64,000 nt of DNA, taken from positions 62,001 through 126,000 of the forward strand of contig JANQRV010000637.1 in NCBI GenBank assembly GCA_028284395.1. Direction: 5' to 3'. The notes under the pieces are model-generated. The model was not told the origin of the DNA, ran no database searches, and saw only the letters and a list, made by a program, of their open reading frames with translations. This stretch comes from Saprospiraceae bacterium (lineage in GTDB: Bacteria > Bacteroidota > Bacteroidia > Chitinophagales > Saprospiraceae). Position 1 is the first letter of the stretch; every line of letters starts with the position of its first letter. This document shows positions 50,101 to 59,210 of this stretch, piece after piece. The position numbers were made by a program, and so were the translations under genes.

Positions 50101-51702
50101 CTAAACATTCCCCAATAAGATAAAAATGAGTAAGGTAATCACGATCAGAATACCACTCAAAACCTTCGCATATTTCCATGATTCCGTATCGACAATCCCA
50201 ACATCTTCAATGGTAAATCGATTGGTTCTCGGTACCATCATTGATACCAGATGCATGACCAGAACATTCAGAACAAATTCAATTCCCCAAATATGGACAA
50301 AATGCATTTCGACCTGTAAAAAGAAGTACATTATGATGTAGAACGCCAATCCAAACAAAAGGCCGGCCTTAGCTCCGGTGGCAGATACTTTTGGAAAGAA
50401 GAACCCAGCAAGTATTACAGATGCCATCGGGATGAAAAAAATGCCGTTGAGCTGTTGCAATAACTGGTAAAGTCCTTCCGGAGCATTGGCGACAAAGGGT
50501 GCAACTGTTATTGCAAATATGGCCAATCCGGCAGAGGTCAATTTCCCGATTGTTACCAATTGGGTTTCTCCAGCCTCTTGGTTAATATACCTTTTGTAAA
50601 TACCGAGGCTGAAAATTGTAGCTGCACTATTCAAAGCGCTATTGAAGGTGCTGAGTACGGCGCCCATCACTACGGCCACAAAAAAACCAGTCATCCAAAG
50701 AGGTAGCACCTTTTTCAGAAGCAGAGGATAGACGGTATCTTGCTCTTCATAAAGCGAATCCCCAAAGTAGTAAAATCCAATGATACCCGGTAAAATGATT
50801 ACAATGGGAATCAATAGTTTAAGTACCCCGGTATAAAGCAACCCTTTTTGTGCCTCTTTGAGATTCACCGCACCTAATGCTCTTTGAATGATGGATTGGT
50901 GCATTGTCCAGAAATACAATTGGTTGATGATGATACCGGTGAATAGGACGCTGAACGGCAGTATGGCCTCGCGGGACCCCGGGCCAATCGACGTTTCTCG
51001 ACTAATGACGTTGAATTTCTCCGGCGCATGGTCGAAAACTTTTATCAAACCAGAAACAATATTGCCATTTCCAATGTCCCACAGAGCAATGATAGGTACC
51101 GCTAATCCCGCTATAAGAAGTCCATATCCATTGATAGTATCTGTATATGCAACCATTTTGAGGCCACCAAAAATGGCATAAATTGCCCCGATGATGCCGA
51201 CGACTAGAACGGTGATCCAAAGGCCTTGACCTTTGGTCACTCCGAGCAGGTTAGAGATTTCAAAAATGCTCTCAATATTGATTGCTCCAGTGTATAGCAC
51301 AATCGGGAGTAACGTTGTCACGAAGGATACGATGAGAAGGAATGCAATGATGGTTCGGGTCAGACCGTCAAATCGCTTTTCCAGGAATTCGGGAATGGTC
51401 GTTAACCCCATTTTTAAATACCGCGGAACAAAATACAATGCCGCCACAACCAGGGCAATTGCCGAAGTAACTTCCCAGGCAATGATGATGGCGCCATTCT
51501 TGTACGAAGAGCCATTCATGCCTATCAAATGCTCGGTAGAAATGTTGGTTAGCAACATAGAACCGGCAATTACAATGCCGGTCAGACTTCTCCCGCCGAG
51601 AAAGTAACCATCTTGGGAATTGAGATTGTCTTTTCGCAACTTCCAAGTAGCATAAAAAGCTACGAAGGCAGTGAAAGCTAAAAAACTTAGAAATTGGAAC
51701 AT
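50101..51702 (-). CDS. SSS-family sodium symporter, likely inositol transporter
   Basis: 533 residues with about 14 hydrophobic segments. N-terminal DGYFLGGRSLTGIVIAGSMLLTNISTEHLIGMNG and GGLKMVAYTDTING (Na+-site helix) place it in the SGLT-like branch of the SSS family, together with NSALNSAATIFSLGIYKRYI. Location inside the inositol operon, between the SDR and iolD, makes myo-inositol the likely substrate; that is inference. It differs from the other SSS transporter at 11040. Confidence 0.88.
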   Translation of the reverse strand: MFQFLSFLAFTAFVAFYATWKLRKDNLNSQDGYFLGGRSLTGIVIAGSMLLTNISTEHLIGMNGSSYKNGAIIIAWEVTSAIALVVAALYFVPRYLKMGLTTIPEFLEKRFDGLTRTIIAFLLIVSFVTTLLPIVLYTGAINIESIFEISNLLGVTKGQGLWITVLVVGIIGAIYAIFGGLKMVAYTDTINGYGLLIAGLAVPIIALWDIGNGNIVSGLIKVFDHAPEKFNVISRETSIGPGSREAILPFSVLFTGIIINQLYFWTMHQSIIQRALGAVNLKEAQKGLLYTGVLKLLIPIVIILPGIIGFYYFGDSLYEEQDTVYPLLLKKVLPLWMTGFFVAVVMGAVLSTFNSALNSAATIFSLGIYKRYINQEAGETQLVTIGKLTSAGLAIFAITVAPFVANAPEGLYQLLQQLNGIFFIPMASVILAGFFFPKVSATGAKAGLLFGLAFYIIMYFFLQVEMHFVHIWGIEFVLNVLVMHLVSMMVPRTNRFTIEDVGIVDTESWKYAKVLSGILIVITLLIFILLGNV

Positions 51703-51804
51703 GTCAGTTGGTTATCGTTGTTCTGTTGCTTAATTTTCTCAACCGTTTCAATGGAAGCGTGAGTATCTAGATTGCAACAATTGTTATGGAGGAAACCTTG
51801 TTCA

Positions 51805-52581
51805 TTAGCCAATACTTTCAATAACGTTTTGGTCATAATCAATTACGGCTCCCGTCATCACTCCACCATAGTCACTCAACAAAAGAGCGACTAAATGAGC
51901 TACTTCGTCAGGTTTGATCAATTGACCGAATGGAAGCTTTGCTTCTGCCTTCGCCAGCCAATCTTCATCCGCGTTGTGAAATCTGAATTGAATTGAATGT
52001 TCGGCGGGGGTATCCATCCAACCAGGAGAGACCATATTGCAACGGATTCGATGAAAACGTTGGCTGTTGGCCACATTTTTGGTCAATGTCATCAAGCCCC
52101 CCTTTGACAGACTATAAGGCGTCAAATATGCTTGGCCGCAGTAACCGGTTACTGAGCCAATGTTAACGATCGAACCTCCTGATTTTTCGCGTTGCATTAT
52201 TTTGACTGCTTCCTGGATCAGGAGGAAAGGGGCGCGTAAATTTACTTGCCAATGCTTTTCGATTTCGCTTAGAGGAGACTCTTCAATGGTCCCTCGGTCA
52301 GTATAGGCAGCGGAATTTACCAGGCCGTGAATGGTTCCGAAATGTCGATCAGTTTGATGGATGACGTTTCGACAGGCATCCGGATTTGAAAGTTCTGCAG
52401 GAATGAACAGTGTTTCAGCACCAAGTTCGGACACGGCCTTTTTTACTCGCTTTCCTCGTTCCTCATTGCGGCCGGTTAATACAATTCCTCTGGCACCTTC
52501 TCTAGCAAGTTTTAGGGCAATGGCTTCTCCAAGACCACTGGTGCTACCTGTTATGACTGCAATTTTTCCTTTGTAAATCAT
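51805..52581 (-). CDS. Short-chain dehydrogenase/reductase in the inositol operon
   Basis: 258 residues of classic SDR type: cofactor loop TGSTSGLGEA at 11-20, NSAAYTD (NNAG-like), INIGS with the catalytic Ser and YSLSK with Tyr and Lys. The early GRNEERG after strand 2 suggests NADP or NAD with a basic residue. No standard Bacillus iol gene corresponds to it. It lies 10 bases after iolG, so it may oxidise another inositol isomer or reduce a pathway ketone; unproven. Confidence 0.87.
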   Translation of the reverse strand: MIYKGKIAVITGSTSGLGEAIALKLAREGARGIVLTGRNEERGKRVKKAVSELGAETLFIPAELSNPDACRNVIHQTDRHFGTIHGLVNSAAYTDRGTIEESPLSEIEKHWQVNLRAPFLLIQEAVKIMQREKSGGSIVNIGSVTGYCGQAYLTPYSLSKGGLMTLTKNVANSQRFHRIRCNMVSPGWMDTPAEHSIQFRFHNADEDWLAKAEAKLPFGQLIKPDEVAHLVALLLSDYGGVMTGAVIDYDQNVIESIG

Positions 52582-52591
52582 TTGCTATGGA

Positions 52592-53602
52592 TTATAGGAT
52601 TTCATCTAGTCTGACCGGTCGATTCTCTCTCATTGAAAGTTTGGCTCCCAGCGCGATAGCAGTGGCCATCAGCGCATCGTGCGCATCAACGGGAACGGGT
52701 TTGTTGGTCAATATGGCTCTGATGAAAGCATTGAGCTCATTGAAATACGAGTCGGTGTATCGCTCCATAAAGAAGTGAAGTAATTTTGGTTTTCGGCCAC
52801 CGATTTCACCAAAATGTTCCAGATCATCCTCCAACACATTGTTGATTTTGGTCATGCCCTTGGAGCCAAAAATCTCCAATCTTTGATCGTATCCATATAC
52901 TGCTTTTCTACTATTGTCAATGGTGCCCAAGGTCCCGTCGCTAAACTTAAGAAGGATGATGGAAGTGTCGATGTCTCCAATGACCCCAATTTGGGGGTCG
53001 ACTCGATTTTCTCCTCTGGCATAGATTTCTTCAACTTCCGCTCCTACAATGAAGCGCGACATATCGAAATCATGAATGGTCATATCCATAAATTTACCTC
53101 CTGATCCCTTTAAATATTCGAGAGGTGGTGGTCCGGGATCCCGACTGGTGATTTTAAGGATGTGAGGTTGTCCGATTTCACCGGCAGCGACCATGGCATG
53201 TACCTTAGCGAAGTTTTTGTCAAAACGGCGATTGAACCCAACCTGAAGTTTGACATTGCATCCGTGAACAAAATCGCGAATTTCCCGGATTTTTTCGATG
53301 GTTATTTCTAGGGGTTTCTCACAGAAAATGTGTTTGCCTTTTTCGGCAGCAGCTTTACAATACTTCAAATGAGTAGAAGTGGGAGAGCAGATTACTACAG
53401 CTTGGATGGCTGGATCGTCTAAAATTGCTTCGTGATCATGATAAATATTGGGTATGTTCAGGTTTTTAGCAAAGGAATGTGAAGCGGTGTCGATGTCTGA
53501 GGCCGCCATGACCTTCACCTGAGGCATTCTATAAACCAGGTTCTCTAAGTGAACCCTACCGATTCTGCCTAGTCCAATTACTCCTACATTTATCTGGCTC
53601 AT
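52592..53602 (-). CDS. iolG: myo-Inositol 2-dehydrogenase
   Basis: 336 residues. Catalyses NAD-dependent oxidation of myo-inositol to 2-keto-myo-inositol, the first step. Rossmann loop VIGLGRIGRVHLEN, catalytic Lys in FCEKPLE, then LQVGFNRRFDKNFAKVH, GGKFMDMTIHDFDMSRF with the conserved Asp/His and DNSRKAVYGYDQRLEIFG, all IolG characteristics. It sits between iolC (30 bases) and the SDR. Confidence 0.93.
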   Translation of the reverse strand: MSQINVGVIGLGRIGRVHLENLVYRMPQVKVMAASDIDTASHSFAKNLNIPNIYHDHEAILDDPAIQAVVICSPTSTHLKYCKAAAEKGKHIFCEKPLEITIEKIREIRDFVHGCNVKLQVGFNRRFDKNFAKVHAMVAAGEIGQPHILKITSRDPGPPPLEYLKGSGGKFMDMTIHDFDMSRFIVGAEVEEIYARGENRVDPQIGVIGDIDTSIILLKFSDGTLGTIDNSRKAVYGYDQRLEIFGSKGMTKINNVLEDDLEHFGEIGGRKPKLLHFFMERYTDSYFNELNAFIRAILTNKPVPVDAHDALMATAIALGAKLSMRENRPVRLDEIL

Positions 53603-53632
53603 ATATTTAAATTGTTTTAGAGCTTGAAAAAG

Positions 53633-54649
53633 CTAGAGTCCACCGTGGTTTTTAGCAAATTCAAGCGCTTCAGAAATCGTTGGCATAAAATTGGCACAGC
53701 CATGTTCTGTAACCAGGATAGCTCCACAGGCATTGCCCATTCGGACGGCCTTATAAAGCCCCCAGCCTTGCAGGCAGCCATAAACAAAACCACCAGCGAA
53801 AGCATCGCCAGCCCCCAAAATATTAAGTACTTCTACTGGAAAGCCTGGAACAATGATCTCGGATTGTTCCCTTTGAAAAATCGATGCTCCGGCTGCACCT
53901 CTTTTCACGATAAGGGTTTCGACGCCCAAGTTCAGAATCCTAGCGATGGCATCATTGATGTTTCCTTTTATTTCCGGGGCAGAAACCTGTTGATGTTTGA
54001 TGGTAATTTGGTCATTGTTGTGTAAGCTGGCAGCAAGAATTTCTTCTTCAGTACCAATGGCAATATTGATTTTTGGCAATAATGCCCTTACCATAACGCC
54101 GTAGGCACGAGGGTCAAACCATTGATCGGCCCGGAAATCTAAATCGAGAAATAACTGAACGTTTTTAGCTATGGCTTCTTCCGCCGCAAAAAAGGTTGCT
54201 GTTTTGCTAGGGTCTTTGCTAAGGGCATTACCAGAGAGAACCAATGCTCGAAAATTACCAATATCCGCTCCAAGAACATGGTCGATGGATACTTGTAGGT
54301 CAGCAGCATTATTGCGGTAAAAGACTAGTGGGAATCGATCGGGGGGCTCGATTCCCAGCACTACCGCAGAACTCCTGGTGCCATCTATGGTTGGGATAAA
54401 GCGGGTTTCAATACCTTCTTTGTTGAGAAAATTCAGAATGAACTTACCGACTTGATCGTTTCCGATGCCAGTCAAGAGAGCAGTTTTCAATCCCAGTCGG
54501 CAACAGCTAACCGCAATATTGGTGGAAGATCCGCCCACAAACGCTTTGAAGGCGGTGATCTCTTCGAAGGGAGCTCCCAAATCATTGGAATACAAATCGA
54601 TGGAGGAGCGCCCAAATGTCAGTACATCGTATTGCTTTTCTGAAGACAT
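53633..54649 (-). CDS. iolC: 5-Dehydro-2-deoxygluconokinase
   Basis: 338 residues, PfkB/ribokinase family. It phosphorylates 2-deoxy-5-keto-gluconate at C6. YDVLTFGRSSIDLYSND is the IolC N-terminal signature; GGSSTNIAVSCCRLG and the ATP/anion-hole motif ILGAGDAFAGGFVYG with catalytic Asp complete the fold. It follows iolB by 41 bases and precedes iolG. Confidence 0.93.
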   Translation of the reverse strand: MSSEKQYDVLTFGRSSIDLYSNDLGAPFEEITAFKAFVGGSSTNIAVSCCRLGLKTALLTGIGNDQVGKFILNFLNKEGIETRFIPTIDGTRSSAVVLGIEPPDRFPLVFYRNNAADLQVSIDHVLGADIGNFRALVLSGNALSKDPSKTATFFAAEEAIAKNVQLFLDLDFRADQWFDPRAYGVMVRALLPKINIAIGTEEEILAASLHNNDQITIKHQQVSAPEIKGNINDAIARILNLGVETLIVKRGAAGASIFQREQSEIIVPGFPVEVLNILGAGDAFAGGFVYGCLQGWGLYKAVRMGNACGAILVTEHGCANFMPTISEALEFAKNHGGL

Positions 54650-54690
54650 TACATTTCTTTTGAAATCTTAATTGACCGTTGATAGAACTT

Positions 54691-55569
54691 TCACTTCCCG
54701 TTCATTTGGGCGGTTACCAAAGGCAACCGGGGATCTTGCCCCTGCCAAGTACCATAAATCCATTTATGATCGGGGTCATCCGTGTTGGCGAGTGACTGGT
54801 CACTTCCAGTAAGGAAGTTCAGATAATAGACATTATAGCCATGACCGGCTACTACCGGGTGATACCCCTTTGGAACAAGGACGAGTCCATTGTTATTGAC
54901 CCTGACCATTTCATCCAGACTGCGATCATAGGTGTAAACTTGTTGAATCGCATAACCTTGGGGCTTGTCTATTTTATAGAAATAGATTTCTTCCAGACGA
55001 GCTTCCAGTAGGTTGCCCGCCTCATCCAGGATGCGTTCATCGTGTTTGTGAGCCGGAAATGAACTCCAATTTCCAGAAGGTGTATATACCTCTACGCAGA
55101 CCAATCGGTGACAGTCGAAGCCGGGCTGCAAGAGACTGTTGATCTGCCGGTTGGCGTTATCACCACCTCTAAGCTCGACAGCACATTCTGCCGGCTGCTT
55201 AAGATAAGCCGGGTGATCTTCGTCCGTTTCACACCAGCCAATGCCAACATCCAATATCTCACTGTCTGCAGTCAGTGTGAACTTTGTTCTTCTGGGCAGA
55301 TAAAGTGTATGTGCTACACCACTAAATACATCTTTTCGACCGTTGATTGTAGACCAATTTCCCCTATTAGATTGTACCGAAAAATTACCACTAAGCAGTA
55401 CAATGGCATACTCGTGTTCTCCCGTTTCGTGCATCCATTGTTGACCTTTACGGAAGGTCCGGGCATTAAAATTTAGGAATTCCCAATCAGCTTCATCTCT
55501 GGAAACATCTTGGTAAATATCGGATTCGTTTGGTAAGATCAAGAGAGGGCTTTGATTCGACCTATTCAT
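54691..55569 (-). CDS. iolB: 5-Deoxy-glucuronate isomerase
   Basis: 292 residues from ATG 55569; an in-frame extension to 55632 lacks homology. It converts 5-deoxy-glucuronate to 2-deoxy-5-keto-gluconate. Two cupin halves: EYAIVLLSGNFSVQSNRG and later SFPAHKHDERILDEAGNLLEARLEEIYFYKI, where His, His and Glu bind the metal, followed by YHPVVAGHGYNVYYLNFL. It is the first gene of the nine-gene inositol operon. Confidence 0.94.
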   Translation of the reverse strand: MNRSNQSPLLILPNESDIYQDVSRDEADWEFLNFNARTFRKGQQWMHETGEHEYAIVLLSGNFSVQSNRGNWSTINGRKDVFSGVAHTLYLPRRTKFTLTADSEILDVGIGWCETDEDHPAYLKQPAECAVELRGGDNANRQINSLLQPGFDCHRLVCVEVYTPSGNWSSFPAHKHDERILDEAGNLLEARLEEIYFYKIDKPQGYAIQQVYTYDRSLDEMVRVNNNGLVLVPKGYHPVVAGHGYNVYYLNFLTGSDQSLANTDDPDHKWIYGTWQGQDPRLPLVTAQMNGK

Positions 55570-55588
55570 GGTGTTTAAGTTGGTTAAT

Positions 55589-55607
55589 TCTGTTGCAAAA
55601 TAACAGA
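55589..55607. promoter_or_regulatory. Small palindrome upstream of iolB
   Basis: TCTGTT (55589-55594) and AACAGA (55602-55607) flank GCAAAAT. It is 20 bases upstream of the iolB ATG, between divergent iolB and the VIT/VWA gene. It may be an operator of the inositol operon; no regulator gene is adjacent. No exact TAnnTTTG element is seen in the 201-bp gap. Confidence 0.3.
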
Positions 55608-55770
55608 AAGGAGCTGATTCCGTGATTTTCAAGCGAACTATTTTTCTAAATATTTCTTCCCTCCGAACGGATAATACAAAGATGCCGACGAATAATAGTT
55701 AGGGAGCTTCACGTCAAAAGATAGTGTGCAAATTGGGAAGGAATTCATCACCAAATAAAAACTATTTACC

Positions 55771-58020
55771 ATGAATTGCTTCAAGATTATGCTCACGCTG
55801 TTATTTCTCTTCTGCATAGTGATTACCAGTGCGCAAGATAGGCAACAGACTTTAGCGCCCTATTTCTTTATTCAAAGTAGCCATCCGGGGCAAGAGCTGT
55901 TACCACTTAAGGATAACCAGATTGATGTTTCCATTGCTGGTATTATTGCTGATGTAACCGTTCAACAGACCTATCGAAATGAGGGAACGCATCCCATTGA
56001 GGCGATTTATGTTTTTCCGGCTTCTACCCGGGCGGCGGTTTATGCGATGGAAATGAAGATTGGCAGTCGGATCATCACGGCCAAAATAGAAGAAAAAAAC
56101 AGAGCTATAAAAGCCTATCGGGAGGCTAAGGGGGAAGGTAAACGAACTTCATTACTCGAGCAGCATCGACCCAACGTTTTCCAAATGAATGTAGCCAATA
56201 TACTACCGGATGATGAAGTAGAGGTCACCCTTCGATATACGGAGTTACTGATTCCCGAAGAAGGTGTTTATACATTTGTATCACCCGGCGTAGTAGGACC
56301 AAGATACGCCGATGGCGGGAGTTCCCAAGACAATTATATTGTTACTCCTTACCTCAAATCAGAAGAATTTTCTTCTTTTACTTACGACATTCGGGTGGGA
56401 ATAGGCGCTGGGTTGCCCATCCAATCCGTTTCTTCAACGAGCCATCATATTGTTGTTTCTCATGAAGGAATCGATCGGGTTAAAATCGGGCTGGATGAGT
56501 CGGAAAAAAACCCAGGCAACCGGGACTTTATTTTGAAGTATTGTTTGTCAGGAAAAGAAATTCAAGAAGGCTTGCTGTTGTATGAAGGAGACAAAGAGAA
56601 CTTCTTTACCTATCTCTTACAACCTCCTCAACGGGTAAGAGTGGAAGAGATTCCATCGCGCGAGTACATTTTTGTAGTGGATGTATCCGGTTCTATGAGT
56701 GGATTCCCATTGCGCATAACGAAGAATCTTATGCGTAACTTAGTTGTAGGACTTCAACCAAGAGATCGCTTTAACGTAATCCTTTTTGCCGGGGGATCTC
56801 AAGTACTTAGCCCCGACGGCTCTTGGGCGGCAACAAGGGAAAATGTAAATGAAGCCCTTGCCTTCTTAGACGATCATCGCGGAGGAGGAGGAACTCGTTT
56901 GACACCAGCTTTGAAGAAGGCCTTGAGTCTGCCGAGATGCGAAGAAGGCCTTAGTCGTTCTGTGATCATCATTACCGATGGATACATCCGAACGGAAGAA
57001 GAAACCTTTGAATTAATCCGTAAAAATTTGAGCCAGTGCAACGTGTTTTCTTTTGGAATTGGCAGCAGTGTAAATCGATTTCTAATTGAGGGTATTGCTA
57101 AAGTTGGCCAGGGAGAACCACTGATCGTCACCTCTGCGGAGGAAGCGGGTCAAAAGGCAGAGCGGTTTCGTACCTATATTTCCGGCTCAATTCTTGCACA
57201 AATCGATCTTGCCTTTGATGGTTTTGACGTTTACGATGTCGAACCAATTTCCGTACCCGATATGTTGGCGGAAAGACCCATTGTAGTTTATGGAAAGTAC
57301 CGCGGAACCCCAGTCGGAAAGATTAAACTAAAGGGATATACAGGTACCAAGAAATACAAATCTGTTTTTGATGTAACTTCGGTTGCGCCTAGTCAAAAGC
57401 ATCAGGCACTTCGATACCTGTGGGCTCGGGAGCGGATCCGACTTTTATCGGACTATAACAAGCTCTACGCAAATCATGACCGAACACAGGCCATAACACA
57501 ACTGGGCTTAGATTACAATCTGCTAACGGCCTACACCTCTTTTATTGCCATTGACGAATCGACAATTGCCAGTACTGATGATCCGGAGAGAAACTCGCAG
57601 GAACATATGTTGAAAACTGTCCGTCAACCAATTTCCATGCCGCAGGGCGTACCTAATTCGGCCATTGGATTTGATTTTGGCATACAGAAAGTATTGCGGA
57701 AACCGCTGAAGAAAAACGTTGCTCAGTTTATGGAACTGAGGGGAATTGAAGAACCAATAACTAAGGCAGCATTACTGAAGGAACTAAATGAACTTTTGCA
57801 GACCCTGACTTGTGATGAAAAACACATGCTGAAGAAAGGTAGGTTCCAAATCAACCTTCAGCTCAGTAGTAACCATGAAATAATAGGATGTAATGCCAGC
57901 TCTACTTCGGAAATCCCCTCCCCGACCAAGTGTTTGTTGGACAATTTACACGGTAAAGTCCTTGCCAATGGAGCCCTTATTTCGAGAAGAAACCTCTCTG
58001 TGACCCTCATTTTTTCCTAA
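55771..58020 (+). CDS. Exported VIT and von Willebrand A domain protein
   Basis: 749 residues with signal peptide (LTLLFLFCIVITSAQ). Residues ~30-170 are a VIT domain (VTVQQTYRNEG, EAIYVFPASTRAAVYAMEMKIG, QHRPNVFQMNVANILPDDEVEVTLRYTE) as in inter-alpha-trypsin inhibitor heavy chains. Residues ~295-470 are a VWA domain with MIDAS DVSGS (Asp304, Ser306, Ser308) and a later IITDGYIRT strand. The rest (~470-749) is unassigned. Such proteins bind partners through a metal site; in some proteobacteria relatives go with a dedicated sortase, none is present here. Followed by a terminator. Confidence 0.88.
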   Translation: MNCFKIMLTLLFLFCIVITSAQDRQQTLAPYFFIQSSHPGQELLPLKDNQIDVSIAGIIADVTVQQTYRNEGTHPIEAIYVFPASTRAAVYAMEMKIGSRIITAKIEEKNRAIKAYREAKGEGKRTSLLEQHRPNVFQMNVANILPDDEVEVTLRYTELLIPEEGVYTFVSPGVVGPRYADGGSSQDNYIVTPYLKSEEFSSFTYDIRVGIGAGLPIQSVSSTSHHIVVSHEGIDRVKIGLDESEKNPGNRDFILKYCLSGKEIQEGLLLYEGDKENFFTYLLQPPQRVRVEEIPSREYIFVVDVSGSMSGFPLRITKNLMRNLVVGLQPRDRFNVILFAGGSQVLSPDGSWAATRENVNEALAFLDDHRGGGGTRLTPALKKALSLPRCEEGLSRSVIIITDGYIRTEEETFELIRKNLSQCNVFSFGIGSSVNRFLIEGIAKVGQGEPLIVTSAEEAGQKAERFRTYISGSILAQIDLAFDGFDVYDVEPISVPDMLAERPIVVYGKYRGTPVGKIKLKGYTGTKKYKSVFDVTSVAPSQKHQALRYLWARERIRLLSDYNKLYANHDRTQAITQLGLDYNLLTAYTSFIAIDESTIASTDDPERNSQEHMLKTVRQPISMPQGVPNSAIGFDFGIQKVLRKPLKKNVAQFMELRGIEEPITKAALLKELNELLQTLTCDEKHMLKKGRFQINLQLSSNHEIIGCNASSTSEIPSPTKCLLDNLHGKVLANGALISRRNLSVTLIFS

Positions 58021-58038
58021 AGTTTAGCCATTGCTGTT

Positions 58039-58064
58039 TGCCGGACGGTCCAAGCCGTCCGGCA
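58039..58064 (+). terminator. Hairpin terminator after the VIT/VWA gene
   Basis: Perfect 10-bp stem TGCCGGACGG / CCGTCCGGCA around a 6-base loop, 18 bases after the VIT/VWA stop and 21 bases before the next ATG. Confidence 0.7.
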
Positions 58065-58085
58065 TCTTTGAAAAACAAAAAAATT

Positions 58086-59168
58086 ATGAAAACAGTCACG
58101 TCTTTTGCTTTTTTTCTACTTCTCCTGATTGTGGTTTTTCTCTGCCTATTGATTCGGAACCTCGCTGGCGATCAAGCATCAAAAACGCATTTTCAGGGGG
58201 AGCAGAACTCAATGATGGTCAACCTAAAGCCAGAACGAAGGCCTAACGTGACCTTTATTCTAGGGAAAGACCAGGATGAGCACAATCCCTATTTTTCATT
58301 AGCGACCCAATATTACCATGAAAATAGCGCTTCTGATTCGGATCTTGTTGTTACGAATTGCCGCACACTGGTTGATGTCCTGGATTTTCTACTTGCAACG
58401 AAACACGAGAATTTACCTTGGGGAGTCATTAACTTTGTTGTGCACAGCAATGAATGGAGCGGGATTGGGTTGCCGATTTGGAAAGATGGCCCTCGGACGA
58501 CCTATGCCTCATTAACAACTGCTATCGATCAGGAACGAGTTGTTCCGTTACCGAATGAGGTGGTAGACTCAGAAACTGTTTTGTCTGTACAGGCTTGTGC
58601 CCTTGGAAAGAACAGAAAATTGATGAGATTGCTGAGTCGAGCCATTGGAGGCTCAGATTGTGAACGACCGATCGTTCGATCTTCGCCCTATTTTAATATT
58701 TATGCTACTGAGTCCGGGCCAGATAAAAACGTAAAAAAACAATTAGCTGAAGTTTATTATACTTTTTATAAAACCGGCTATCGTCCTTCAGATCATCAGC
58801 TCGTCAAAAAGTTGGAAGATAAATATCCGGAATTAAGCGTCTCCTGGAAACATGCGCTTGCTAATCAAAACCCCAATCACCCGATGGATCTCTTTCATTA
58901 CACCTTCAATGTGCCGATCAATTGGGTAGTTGCTTATGAAGCGAAAGAAGAGGTGCCGAAATTTAAAGGAGCCCAAGCTAAAATGGACTGGGTTGCCGAT
59001 CAAGAAGAGCTGATGGAAGAGATTGAGAAGACGGGGATCCCAATGGAAGATTTTCGTTGGAGCGTAGCCACAACACAAGTGAAATTTGATGACGGGGCAC
59101 AACTGCCGGCAGTTGAAGTCAGAGGAAAAACCACCATTATTTGTGTGTTGAAAACGGTTGAACTATAA
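58086..59168 (+). CDS. Membrane-anchored protein with caspase-like His/Cys pattern
   Basis: 360 residues from ATG 58086; a longer reading from 58038 passes through the terminator stem and is rejected. One N-terminal membrane anchor (FAFFLLLLIVVFLCLLI), the remainder outside the cytosol. Residues ~60-200 resemble a clan CD (caspase-like) hydrolase: a strand ending in His120 (NFVVHSNEWSG) followed ~50 residues later by a strand with Cys171 (LSVQACALGKNRKLM), then a helix and GG. The C-terminal ~150 residues are helical and unassigned. No Pfam family is recognised by eye, so protease activity is a hypothesis. Lies between the VIT/VWA gene and the propeller kinase. Confidence 0.6.
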   Translation: MKTVTSFAFFLLLLIVVFLCLLIRNLAGDQASKTHFQGEQNSMMVNLKPERRPNVTFILGKDQDEHNPYFSLATQYYHENSASDSDLVVTNCRTLVDVLDFLLATKHENLPWGVINFVVHSNEWSGIGLPIWKDGPRTTYASLTTAIDQERVVPLPNEVVDSETVLSVQACALGKNRKLMRLLSRAIGGSDCERPIVRSSPYFNIYATESGPDKNVKKQLAEVYYTFYKTGYRPSDHQLVKKLEDKYPELSVSWKHALANQNPNHPMDLFHYTFNVPINWVVAYEAKEEVPKFKGAQAKMDWVADQEELMEEIEKTGIPMEDFRWSVATTQVKFDDGAQLPAVEVRGKTTIICVLKTVEL

Positions 59169-59210
59169 GGGCCAAATTCTTATCTTTATCAACTCCGTAA
59201 AAAAGCCACA

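Noticed and set aside
55771-59168. VIT/VWA protein as the target of a dedicated sortase
   Set aside because: No sortase gene and no C-terminal sorting motif are present.
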